Shown piece by piece: positions 1-5,412 of a DNA stretch of 5,810 nucleotides. The notes below the pieces were generated by a model. The model had not been told where the DNA came from, did no database searches, and saw only the letters and a program-made list of their open reading frames with translations. The position numbers were made by a program, and so were the translations under genes. This DNA is from DATAYF01 sp036272735 (GTDB taxonomy: Bacteria; Chloroflexota; Ktedonobacteria; Ktedonobacterales; Ktedonobacteraceae), in contig DATAYF010000157.1 in NCBI GenBank assembly GCA_036272735.1, forward strand, positions 1-5,810, given 5' to 3'. Each line of letters begins with the position of its first letter. The first letter of the stretch is position 1.

Positions 1-229
1 CGGGCAGTCATTGCCTGGGAAGGTGCGGAGGCGCGCCTGCGGGCTGCACACGAACGGGTAGCACAACGGGCGAAAGAGGGGCAGTCATTGCCCCGAAGCT
101 TTGGCGTTCCCAGAGCCAGAGCCCCTCGACCTCAACATCTCGAGCGAAACGACACAAGAGCCAGTGCTCCTCGCCCATCGAGGACACCTGGAAGCGTGGG
201 AGCGCCGCTCAGAACCCCCGCTGCTTCAG
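1..229 (+). pseudogene. Unrecognised coding remnant, 5' end outside window
   Basis: Frame 1 is open from the first base and reads as a charged, alanine/arginine-rich helical stretch (RAVIAWEGAEARLRAAHERV, then AQRAKEGQSLP). Removing one C from the CCCC run at 91-94 joins it to frame 2, which continues as EALAFPEPEPLDLNIS and onward to about 229, where integrase-like sequence begins. The two pieces together look like one reading frame broken by a homopolymer slip. I do not recognise the family. It could be the tail of an upstream gene or a diverged N-terminal part of the integrase that follows. A chance open frame in GC-rich DNA is also possible. Confidence 0.3.
2..92. repeat. 14-bp direct repeat GGGCAGTCATTGCC, two copies
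   Basis: Identical 14-mers lie at 2-15 and 79-92, 77 bp apart. Similarity stops at the repeat edges. The copies fall in different reading frames, so they are not a tandem protein repeat. They may be a remnant of a local duplication or part of a longer repeat to the left of the window. Confidence 0.55.
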
Positions 230-985
230 CACGGGGAGCCGTCAGTCAAACTGGATATTCGAGTGAGTAAACGGACGATTCAGAAACAGAGGAAGCAGAT
301 TCGTCCAAAACAAGCCCGTGGACAGACCAGGAAAACATTCTCTCGCAATCATGCTGGCCTTGGTGTCGGGGGTAGGAGCCTGTGATTTTTTGCAGGTCAC
401 GGATCTCTTCTTTCGTCCGCTGTTTGCTTTCTTCAATCATCGAACGAAAGTCAAGGAAGATCATCCACGTCAATGTGACGCGTTCGTCGACGGACCTCTG
501 GGTGGCGCAACAACTGCGAGAAGCGACTCCGTATGGAGAAAGACCAACATACCTGATGCGAGAGAATGATTGCACATTCGGACCGAGTTTTGCGCGTGTA
601 GCGACTATCGTGGCATCAAAGTGCTTCGCACACCATACCGAACTAGCGGACGCCACGAGACAATACTGTCTGTGGACGCTTTCTGGGAAGCGTGAGGCGA
701 GCATGCCTGGATCATTTCATCCTCTTCCAGGAAAAGGAACTCCACCCTCTTCTCAATCCGTAGGTTCTGTATTTTCATCAAGTTCGCCCCCAGGGGCTTG
801 GGCAGCGGATTGCGGAACCGCTCGGCCATCCGGTAATGGATATGGTATACCGAGATCTAGTGCGCTCTCAGGATGTCAACGTGGAGGCCGCTTTGGACGT
901 TGAGTGCTGCCGCCCGCCGTCGAGGGTGATTGACTCTCTGTCGGCGAACTCCGGCGGGATCTCCCGCAAGACGTTACAAAAGTCC
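230..985 (+). pseudogene. Decayed IS481-like DDE integrase (transposase)
   Basis: Pieces of one integrase can be read across all three forward frames. Frame 2 (about 230-350) gives KLDIRVSKRTIQKQRKQIRP and ends near FSRNHAG. Frame 3 (about 350-436) gives ACDFLQVTDLFFRPLFAFF. Frame 1 (about 437-605) gives IIERKSRKIIHVNVTRSSTD, WVAQQLREATPYG and FGPSFARVAT. Frame 3 (612-650) gives GIKVLRTPYRT. Frame 2 (671 on) gives GRFLGSVRRACLDH, an in-frame TAG at 761-763 where the family usually has Tyr, then VLYFHQVRPQGLGQRIAEP. This order matches the catalytic core and C-terminus of rve-type transposases common in Ktedonobacteria. The first catalytic Asp survives (GAT 384-386). The second, in the usual RDND motif, is Glu (562-564), and the Glu of CERF is Gly (674-676). 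With at least four frame changes, a stop and two lost catalytic residues, no active enzyme can be made. The 3' limit is vague; weak similarity may run to about 985. Confidence 0.82.
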
Positions 986-1006
986 CTGACAATTTTTCTG
1001 AAACTC

Positions 1007-1035
1007 TTGACTTTTTCATCCGGTATATTTATACT
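1007..1035 (+). promoter_or_regulatory. Sigma70-type promoter for the S53 peptidase gene
   Basis: TTGACT (1007-1012) and TATACT (1030-1035) are separated by exactly 17 bp, each one base from consensus. The predicted transcription start is near 1042, about 256 nt before the peptidase ATG. No better pair was found closer to the gene. The assignment assumes housekeeping-sigma recognition and is a prediction. Confidence 0.55.
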
Positions 1036-1045
1036 TTTAAATATA
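1024..1045. repeat. AT-rich 8-bp palindrome over the -10 box
   Basis: TATATTTA (1024-1031) and TAAATATA (1038-1045) are perfect inverted repeats around a 6-base centre. They enclose the TATACT -10 box and reach the predicted start site. This is where a repressor operator would be placed, but AT-rich sequence makes short palindromes cheap, so function is inferred only from position. Confidence 0.4.
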
Positions 1046-1181
1046 AACGCCTCTGTTGCTTCTATGGAGGAGAAGTGCCTGCTTCCTTCCATAGTATGCC
1101 TGTACCTTACACAAGAGGGAGATTGTGTATTGCTCGATATCGAAATACCCTCCATATCTCTCGTTTCTCTTATTTTTAACC

Positions 1182-1273
1182 GTTCATACGTATTATTTGC
1201 GCCTTTTCAGCCGGTAAGTTCTGCAGTGCATATTGCCGGATAAAAAGTCGTTATGTATCTCCCACGTATGAAC
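1182..1273 (+). repeat. 10-bp long-range inverted repeat in leader
   Basis: The arms at 1182-1191 and 1264-1273 are exact reverse complements with 72 bases between them. In RNA they would close a large loop immediately upstream of the Shine-Dalgarno sequence at 1281-1290, so pairing could affect ribosome access. The left arm also contains the 8-bp palindrome ATACGTAT (1186-1193). Confidence 0.4.
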
Positions 1274-1280
1274 TTTTATT

Positions 1281-1290
1281 GGGGAAAGGA
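1281..1290 (+). promoter_or_regulatory. Ribosome binding site deciding the peptidase start
   Basis: GGGGAAAGGA lies 7 nt before the ATG at 1298. The in-frame ATGs at 1253 and 1268 have no comparable site, and starting at 1298 puts the signal peptide's basic residues at its N-terminus. Confidence 0.7.
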
Positions 1291-1297
1291 TTTACCC

Positions 1298-2485
1298 ATG
1301 AGACGACTTGCTACTACCTTCTTCCTGCCTGTATGTTTCGCACTGCTCCTGTTCGGAACCTCCTCACTCGCGGCCTTTGCCAGACAGAACAGCGCCAACG
1401 CCAGCCAGGCGAGCTTTCACCATGTATGCGGCGCTACCCTTGCTGGCTTCGCGCGCTGTAACGCTATCCAGGTGGATCAGAATGCCAAGGGAGCAAAGCC
1501 GAGCGCCTCATCACCCTCGGGATACAATCCTGCTGACCTGCAATCAGCCTATAAGCTGCCTTCGTCCACTGCTGGCAGCGGGCAGACGGTCGCCATCGTC
1601 GATGCCTATAACGATCCCAATGCCGAGTCTGATCTGGCAGTCTATCGCTCCCAGTTTGGTTTATCGGCCTGCACCACCTCCAATGGCTGTTTCAAAAAGG
1701 TTGACCAGAGTGGCGGCACCAATTACCCTCGTGGTAATTCTGGCTGGGCAGAAGAAATTTCCCTCGATCTGGATATGGTTAGCGCGATCTGCCCCAACTG
1801 CCACATTCTGCTGGTCGAGGCCAGTTCTAACTCCTTTACCAATCTGGGTACGGCGGTGAACACCGCTGTCAGCCTGAGTGCCTCGACCGTCAGCAACAGT
1901 TACGGTGGCAGCGAGTCCAGTTCGGAAACCTCGTACGCTTCCTACTACAATCATCCGGGTGTGGTGATTACGGCCAGTTCTGGTGACAATGGGTACGGTG
2001 TCGAGGTGCCAGCAGCCTACAATACCGTTGTCGCGGCTGGTGGCACATCGCTGACGCGCAGCAGTAATACGCGTGGCTGGTCTGAAACGGCCTGGAGCGG
2101 TGCGGGCAGCGGTTGCAGCGCGTATATCAGCAAGCCGAGCTGGCAAACAGATAGTGGCTGCTCCAGGCGTACCGTCGCGGATACTTCGGCAGTTGCCGAC
2201 CCCAATACGGGCGTCTCTGTCTACGATACCTATGGTCAGGGCAGCGGCTGGATGGTTTTCGGTGGCACCAGCGTCGCGTCCCCCATTATCGCGAGCGTCT
2301 ACGCACTGGCTGGCAATGCGTCGAGCATCACCGCAGCCTCTTCCCTGTACAGTCACACGTCGAGCTTATACGATGTGAGTAGCGGCAGCAATGGAAGCTG
2401 CGGCGGTTCATACCTCTGCACCGCGGTCGTTGGCTATGACGGTCCTACCGGTTGGGGCACCCCCGACGGAGTTGGAGCCTTCTAG
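1298..2485 (+). CDS. Secreted S53 family (sedolisin-type) serine-carboxyl peptidase
   Basis: 395 residues. This should be an extracellular endopeptidase of the sedolisin/kumamolisin group, many of which work in acid. Residues 1-28 form a Sec signal peptide: MRRLATTF, a hydrophobic core, and a cleavage site after AFA. The catalytic set is visible: Glu153 and Asp157 in EISLD, Asp230 in SSGDNGYG (oxyanion hole), and nucleophile Ser325 in GGTSVASP. The C-terminal calcium site is suggested by YDV (Asp359) and GYDGPTGWGTPDG (about 379-391). All ten mature cysteines fall in close pairs (44/54, 125/131, 165/168, 273/288, 368/374), consistent with five short disulfides. Only about 60 residues precede the catalytic domain, so the large activation prodomain of classical sedolisins is missing. 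Short forms of this kind, with a CGAT...ARCNAIQV-like pre-domain, occur in actinobacteria and Ktedonobacteria. An upstream ATG at 1253 is possible but poorly supported. The gene appears to stand alone downstream of its own promoter and leader. Family assignment is firm; substrate is unknown. Confidence 0.94.
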   Translation: MRRLATTFFLPVCFALLLFGTSSLAAFARQNSANASQASFHHVCGATLAGFARCNAIQVDQNAKGAKPSASSPSGYNPADLQSAYKLPSSTAGSGQTVAIVDAYNDPNAESDLAVYRSQFGLSACTTSNGCFKKVDQSGGTNYPRGNSGWAEEISLDLDMVSAICPNCHILLVEASSNSFTNLGTAVNTAVSLSASTVSNSYGGSESSSETSYASYYNHPGVVITASSGDNGYGVEVPAAYNTVVAAGGTSLTRSSNTRGWSETAWSGAGSGCSAYISKPSWQTDSGCSRRTVADTSAVADPNTGVSVYDTYGQGSGWMVFGGTSVASPIIASVYALAGNASSITAASSLYSHTSSLYDVSSGSNGSCGGSYLCTAVVGYDGPTGWGTPDGVGAF

Positions 2486-2666
2486 CCGCATTGCTTCTGA
2501 GGGAAAGCCGCCGAATCCGACAGGCTCTTTGGAAAGAAGCATGAGAGCCGAAGCGAGCGTGTTGCAACGCGTCCATTTCGGCTCTTTTCATCATCTCCAA
2601 TTGCAAGATGGGACCTGTCAGGTGGGCCTGATCCAGGCTCGCGAAGCCCTGCTGTTTCATGCTCAT
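2445..2666 (-). CDS. Doubtful small hypothetical protein, 73 aa, reverse strand
   Basis: This ORF starts MSMKQQGFASLDQAHLTGPI and is preceded by a near-ideal ribosome binding site, GGAGG (minus strand of 2674-2678), 7 nt before the ATG. Residues 1-48 or so have ordinary amphipathic protein character; the tail is arginine-rich and looks less natural. The last 41 bases overlap the end of the peptidase gene on the opposite strand, so the true gene may have been truncated by rearrangement there. Its start codon lies inside the left arm of the inverted repeat at 2657-2732. I do not recognise a family, and a chance ORF is a live alternative. Confidence 0.33.
   Translation of the reverse strand: MSMKQQGFASLDQAHLTGPILQLEMMKRAEMDALQHARFGSHASFQRACRIRRLSLRSNAARRLQLRRGCPNR
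2544..2588 (+). terminator. Possible terminator after the peptidase gene
   Basis: AGAGCCGAA (2544-2552) pairs perfectly with TTCGGCTCT (2577-2585), followed by three more T residues. The 24-nt loop contains its own small stem, GCGT with ACGC. It begins 58 nt after the peptidase stop. The loop is long and the T-run short, so strength is uncertain. It also lies within the doubtful reverse ORF; if that gene is real, this reading weakens. Confidence 0.35.
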
Positions 2667-2732
2667 TCTGTCGCCTCCAAGCTACTTTGAGATAGTGTTT
2701 GATTCCCACTATCTTGCTGTCAATGAGCATGA
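2657..2732. repeat. Nested inverted repeats (11-bp outer, 8-bp inner)
   Basis: TCATGCTCATT (2657-2667) pairs with AATGAGCATGA (2722-2732). Inside it AGATAGTG (2690-2697) pairs with CACTATCT (2707-2714). Both arms of the outer repeat read ATGAGCATG outward on opposite strands, so each could start an MSM peptide. A further copy of CACTATCT at 2855-2862 offers an alternative partner for the inner arm. Confidence 0.6.
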
Positions 2733-2826
2733 GGCGCATCACGATGGGACCTACAAACGTATCAACTGTAGAGATTTGCGAAGCATACGCCGCTTTTCTC
2801 GCTTATTCTCTACTCATGCTACCTCA

Positions 2827-2854
2827 TTAGAATGCCGATTTCATGGCATTCTAA
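2827..2854. repeat. 10-bp perfect inverted repeat
   Basis: TTAGAATGCC (2827-2836) and GGCATTCTAA (2845-2854) flank an 8-base loop. There is no T-run on either side, so an intrinsic terminator is unlikely. It could be an operator or an RNA processing hairpin. Confidence 0.6.
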
Positions 2855-2983
2855 CACTATCTGACAATTTGTTCTATTTACAAGGACATTGTGAAGAATT
2901 TTGTGGATTCCGCTGCCACTGCTTTTCTGAACTGAGGTTCCCGTTTTGTCGAGAACTTCTGTTCGGAAGCTCCGTCGTGGGTC

Positions 2984-3037
2984 CCATTGTTTCCAACACA
3001 CTGAGAGATGTATTTCTCAGTGTGTTGGAAACAATGG
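2984..3037. repeat. Perfect 23-bp inverted repeat, 8-base loop
   Basis: The arm at 2984-3006 (begins CCATTGTTTCC, ends CACTGAGA) is the exact reverse complement of 3015-3037, with the loop GATGTATT between them. Pairing stops sharply at both outer edges. Neither strand shows a T-run after the stem, which argues against an intrinsic terminator. A palindrome this long without mismatches implies either recent origin or selection. Confidence 0.85.
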
Positions 3038-3119
3038 CTAGCAAGGAGCTCTGTGCTACACACTTTTCGGCACGATTCCTGCTAGTAATTCTATCGAGCA
3101 GAAGAGTGTGCTCTATCTG

Positions 3120-3125
3120 TATAAT
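3120..3125 (+). promoter_or_regulatory. Possible -10 box upstream of the glycosidase region
   Basis: A perfect TATAAT stands at 3120-3125, preceded directly by TG. No acceptable -35 hexamer was found at 16-18 bp spacing. If used, transcription would begin near 3132, about 44 nt before the small ORF at 3176 and 250 nt before the glycosidase. Low confidence. Confidence 0.3.
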
Positions 3126-3175
3126 GATAACGTTTTTCATTCCCTCTCAACTGGAAAAAAAGGAGGTGCATCGTA

Positions 3176-3286
3176 TTGAAGCGCTCAAGACGAGTTGCTT
3201 CCGCAAGGATCCTGCTTCACCGTAGCGAGTTCCTGTTTATTGGTATGCGTTTTTTGAGATCTGATTTTCTCTGCTTCTCCCGCTGA
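3176..3286 (+). CDS. Possible 36-aa leader peptide upstream of the glycosidase
   Basis: A TTG start follows a full AGGAGG Shine-Dalgarno (3161-3166, within A7GGAGGTG) at 9-nt spacing. The predicted peptide begins MKRSRRVASARILLHRSEFL, continues hydrophobic and basic, and stops at TGA 3284-3286. It ends 94 nt before the chosen glycosidase start. The strong ribosome site is the main reason to list it. It could be a regulatory upstream ORF or the decayed start of a lost secreted protein. A chance motif in an A-rich run is also possible. Confidence 0.33.
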   Translation: MKRSRRVASARILLHRSEFLFIGMRFLRSDFLCFSR

Positions 3287-3365
3287 ACAACGATCCGTTC
3301 GCAACAAAGGAAGGGAACCTTTACGCATGTACGTATGCGACGTCAAGAGGACACAACACCCTCAA

Positions 3366-3374
3366 GGAAAGGGG
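3366..3374 (+). promoter_or_regulatory. Ribosome binding site favouring the 3381 start
   Basis: GGAAAGGGG ends 6 nt before the ATG at 3381. The earlier ATG at 3327 has GGAAGGG at about 11 nt, which is wider than ideal, and the ATG at 3375 touches the purine run. The glycosidase start is therefore a choice between 3327 and 3381, with 3381 preferred. Confidence 0.5.
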
Positions 3375-3380
3375 ATGCGT

Positions 3381-5324
3381 ATGCTTACCGGTAAGCACTT
3401 TTTTCAACAATCTCTCAGAAACCGCCGCGTTGGGCTCTTTGCCTCAATCGCTCTGCCTCTGCTGGTGATGCTGGTGATATTCCAATCGGTATTGCCAGCC
3501 TACACTACACATGCTCAATCAGCGCAGCTCTCCACAACCCTGTCCTATGGATGCAGTTCACCCAGTGACTGCGTCTCGAAAATGACCCTCCCTGAAAAAG
3601 AGGGGCAGATGACCCAGGTGGAGAAAAATGCCTTCACCATGGCTGGCAATTCGATCACCGATATTACGACCTATTACATCGGCTCGGTGTTGAGTGGCGG
3701 AGGTGGCGGTCCGAATGGCGCGGGTGGCACCGCTACTCAATGGGCGGATATGGTGGACAACTTCCAGAGCTACGCACTCCAAACCCGCTTAGGAATTCCG
3801 CTCCTCTACGGGGTTGACGCGGTCCACGGACACAACAACGTGTACGGCGCCACGCTCTTTCCGCACAACATCGGGTTGGGAGCGATGCATGATCCTGCAC
3901 TCATCACGCAAATAGAGCAGGTGACTCGCGATGAGGTGCTGGGTACTGGTATCCACTGGACGTTTGCTCCCTGTGTGTGTACACCACAAGATATTCGCTG
4001 GGGACGCACCTACGAGGGCTATAGTGAGGTTCCATCTGATAATGCGACGGACGGCTCCGCTGCCATCGTAGGGTTCCAGGGACCGAATGGCCAGTTGGGA
4101 CCAACCAATATCCTGGCGACGGCCAAGCACTTCATTGGTGACGGTCACACCGCCTGGGGCACCGGGTCCCCTTACCTCAATGAGGGCAATGACCAGATTA
4201 CTGAGCAGCAGATGGACGCCATCGACCTGCCGCCATATCAGGCGGCTGTCTCAAATAAAGTAGGCTCGGTCATGATCTCATACAGTAGTTGGAATGGACT
4301 CAAAGACAGTGCCAACCAATACCTGATTACAACCAAACTGAAAGGCACAGGAACAGACAGTAACGGCACACCTGGTCTGGGATTCCAGGGCTTTGTGGTC
4401 TCGGACTGGGGGGCCATCAACCAGATTTCTTCGGACTATAACTATGACGTCCGCACCGCAATTAACGCTGGCATCGACATGGTGATGGTCCCTGATGATT
4501 ACAAAACCTTCATCAGTACTCTCGATACCGAAATCAAGGCAGGCAACATTCCGATGTCCCGCATTGACGATGCAGTCACGCGCATCCTGACCGCGAAGTT
4601 TGCGTCAGGCGTGTTCACCCAACCCTACACGGATCGCAGCTATACCTCCACTGTAGGATCGGCGGCGCATCGTGCGGTCGCGCGGCAGGCTGAGCGGGAG
4701 TCGCTGGTGTTGTTGAAGAACAACAGCGTGCTGCCCTTATCCAAGACGGGGAGCTATACGCTGGTGGTCGGAGGCGATCACGCGAATAATCTGGGCTATC
4801 AGTTGGGTGGCTGGTCTATCTCCTGGCAGGGAGGAAGTGGGACCACCACCATCGGAACAACGCTATGGCAGGCGATTCAGCAAGCAGGACTCTCCTCTTC
4901 TGTGAAGCTCAACTTTGTTGGGACGCGCACGAAGGGAAATTACCATGGGGATGTCGGGATCGTCGCCGTTGGGGAAACGCCGTATGCCGAAGGCTCGGGG
5001 GATACCAATACCCTGGCACTCAGCAGCACCGACGCAACGGAGGTCTCGGATGTTTGTAGTCGGGTAACGAAGTGTGTCGTGTTGTTGTTCTCTGGGCGCC
5101 CGATCATCATCAACTCCCAGTTGAATCAGTCCTCCGCGTTCGTCTCCGCGTGGGTCGGCTCAACGGAAGGCGAAGGTATTACCGACGTGTTGTTTGGCGA
5201 TTATGGCTTTCAGGGCAAACTGACCTATACCTGGCCGAATTCGGTGACGCAGGAACCTTGCAACCAGAATAATGGCTGCACTGGTGCTCTCTTCCCTTAT
5301 GGGTATGGCATCACACCTTTCTAA
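3381..5324 (+). CDS. Secreted family 3 glycoside hydrolase (exo-beta-glucanase/beta-glucosidase)
   Basis: 647 residues from the preferred start (665 if ATG 3327 is used). It should release glucose from the non-reducing end of beta-glucans or cello-oligosaccharides outside the cell. Residues 1-45 form a signal peptide: basic n-region SLRNRR, a long hydrophobic core, cleavage after THA. The TIM-barrel domain spans about 70-412, with YGVDAVHGHNN (Asp146), DIRWGRTYE (Arg208), AKHF (Lys248, His249) and nucleophile Asp342 in VVSDWG. The C-terminal alpha/beta domain spans about 440-645, with SLVLLKN, a NNLGYQLGGWSISWQG motif, acid/base Glu537 in ETPYAEGSGD, and FPYGYGI near the end. These motifs match the barley ExoI type more closely than BglX-type enzymes, and no fibronectin-like third domain follows. 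Eight mature cysteines form close pairs (58/64, 198/200, 559/565, 627/633), fitting export. A 21-bp hairpin follows the stop. Family is certain; exact linkage preference (1,3, 1,4 or 1,6) cannot be read from sequence. Confidence 0.95.
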   Translation: MLTGKHFFQQSLRNRRVGLFASIALPLLVMLVIFQSVLPAYTTHAQSAQLSTTLSYGCSSPSDCVSKMTLPEKEGQMTQVEKNAFTMAGNSITDITTYYIGSVLSGGGGGPNGAGGTATQWADMVDNFQSYALQTRLGIPLLYGVDAVHGHNNVYGATLFPHNIGLGAMHDPALITQIEQVTRDEVLGTGIHWTFAPCVCTPQDIRWGRTYEGYSEVPSDNATDGSAAIVGFQGPNGQLGPTNILATAKHFIGDGHTAWGTGSPYLNEGNDQITEQQMDAIDLPPYQAAVSNKVGSVMISYSSWNGLKDSANQYLITTKLKGTGTDSNGTPGLGFQGFVVSDWGAINQISSDYNYDVRTAINAGIDMVMVPDDYKTFISTLDTEIKAGNIPMSRIDDAVTRILTAKFASGVFTQPYTDRSYTSTVGSAAHRAVARQAERESLVLLKNNSVLPLSKTGSYTLVVGGDHANNLGYQLGGWSISWQGGSGTTTIGTTLWQAIQQAGLSSSVKLNFVGTRTKGNYHGDVGIVAVGETPYAEGSGDTNTLALSSTDATEVSDVCSRVTKCVVLLFSGRPIIINSQLNQSSAFVSAWVGSTEGEGITDVLFGDYGFQGKLTYTWPNSVTQEPCNQNNGCTGALFPYGYGITPF

Positions 5325-5345
5325 CCGATGATACCAGGTTGAGGG

Positions 5346-5393
5346 AGCCATGGAACTCTCTCCCAATGGCCTTTGGGAGAGGGTTCCATGGCT
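5346..5393 (+). terminator. Terminator hairpin after the glycosidase gene
   Basis: Arms 5346-5366 (AGCCATGGAAC then TCTCTCCCAA) and 5373-5393 pair over 21 bp with one G-T wobble around a 6-base loop. The stem starts 21 nt after the stop codon and is followed by TTATC, a weak T-run. Position and stability favour transcription termination or mRNA 3'-end protection. It may also shield the glycosidase from the insertion sequence beyond. Confidence 0.7.
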
Positions 5394-5412
5394 TTATCAT
5401 CCGAGCGTAAGA

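Larger units (their letters stand above)
1042..1297 (+). other. Long structured 5' leader of the peptidase gene
   Basis: About 256 nt separate the predicted start site from the peptidase ATG, with no convincing ORF. Visible structures are CTATGGA (1062-1068) with TCCATAG (1088-1094), which excludes a competing stem CTTCT (1059-1063) with AGAAG (1071-1075); a 10-bp palindrome TCGATATCGA (1134-1143); and a perfect long-range pair GTTCATACGT (1182-1191) with ACGTATGAAC (1264-1273), ending 7 nt before the ribosome binding site. I see no match to a riboswitch class I know. The leader could be a regulatory RNA element or simply spacer. Confidence 0.35.
2486..3326. other. Hairpin-rich intergenic region between the two enzymes
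   Basis: About 840 bases separate the peptidase and glycosidase genes. The stretch holds a possible terminator, at least three strong inverted repeats (2657-2732, 2827-2854, 2984-3037), a possible promoter box near 3120 and two doubtful small ORFs. It is more AT-rich than the flanking genes. No RNA gene or recognisable transposase was seen. It may be the remains of a small non-autonomous element, but no terminal repeats or target duplication bracket it convincingly. Confidence 0.5.

Noticed and set aside
246..704. A 152-codon minus-strand ORF
   Set aside because: It is the antisense shadow of the decayed integrase, whose plus-strand family motifs are clear.
868..1155. A 95-codon minus-strand ORF opposite the integrase tail and leader
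   Set aside because: No ribosome binding site, no recognisable motif, and it overlaps both the fossil and the peptidase promoter.
836..1243. A 135-codon plus-strand ORF
   Set aside because: Its first part is the last frame of the integrase fossil and the rest reads through the promoter and leader; there is no separate ribosome site.
1661..2356. A 231-codon minus-strand ORF inside the peptidase gene
   Set aside because: It is an antisense shadow produced by the codon use of the S53 gene; its translation is repetitive in Arg, Ala, Gly and Thr with no motif.
986..2870. Ten-base direct repeat CTGACAATTT at 986-995 and 2861-2870, as element ends bracketing the peptidase
   Set aside because: The match is short and AT-rich, its flanks do not extend, and no matching inverted ends or target duplications were seen.
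2984..3037. Intrinsic terminator reading of the 23-bp palindrome
   Set aside because: No T-run follows the stem on either strand.
2659..3225. A 188-codon open frame on the plus strand through the intergenic region
   Set aside because: It runs straight through three inverted repeats, has no ribosome binding site at its start, and its translation is odd (rich in Cys, His and Phe with no motif). It looks like a chance open frame.
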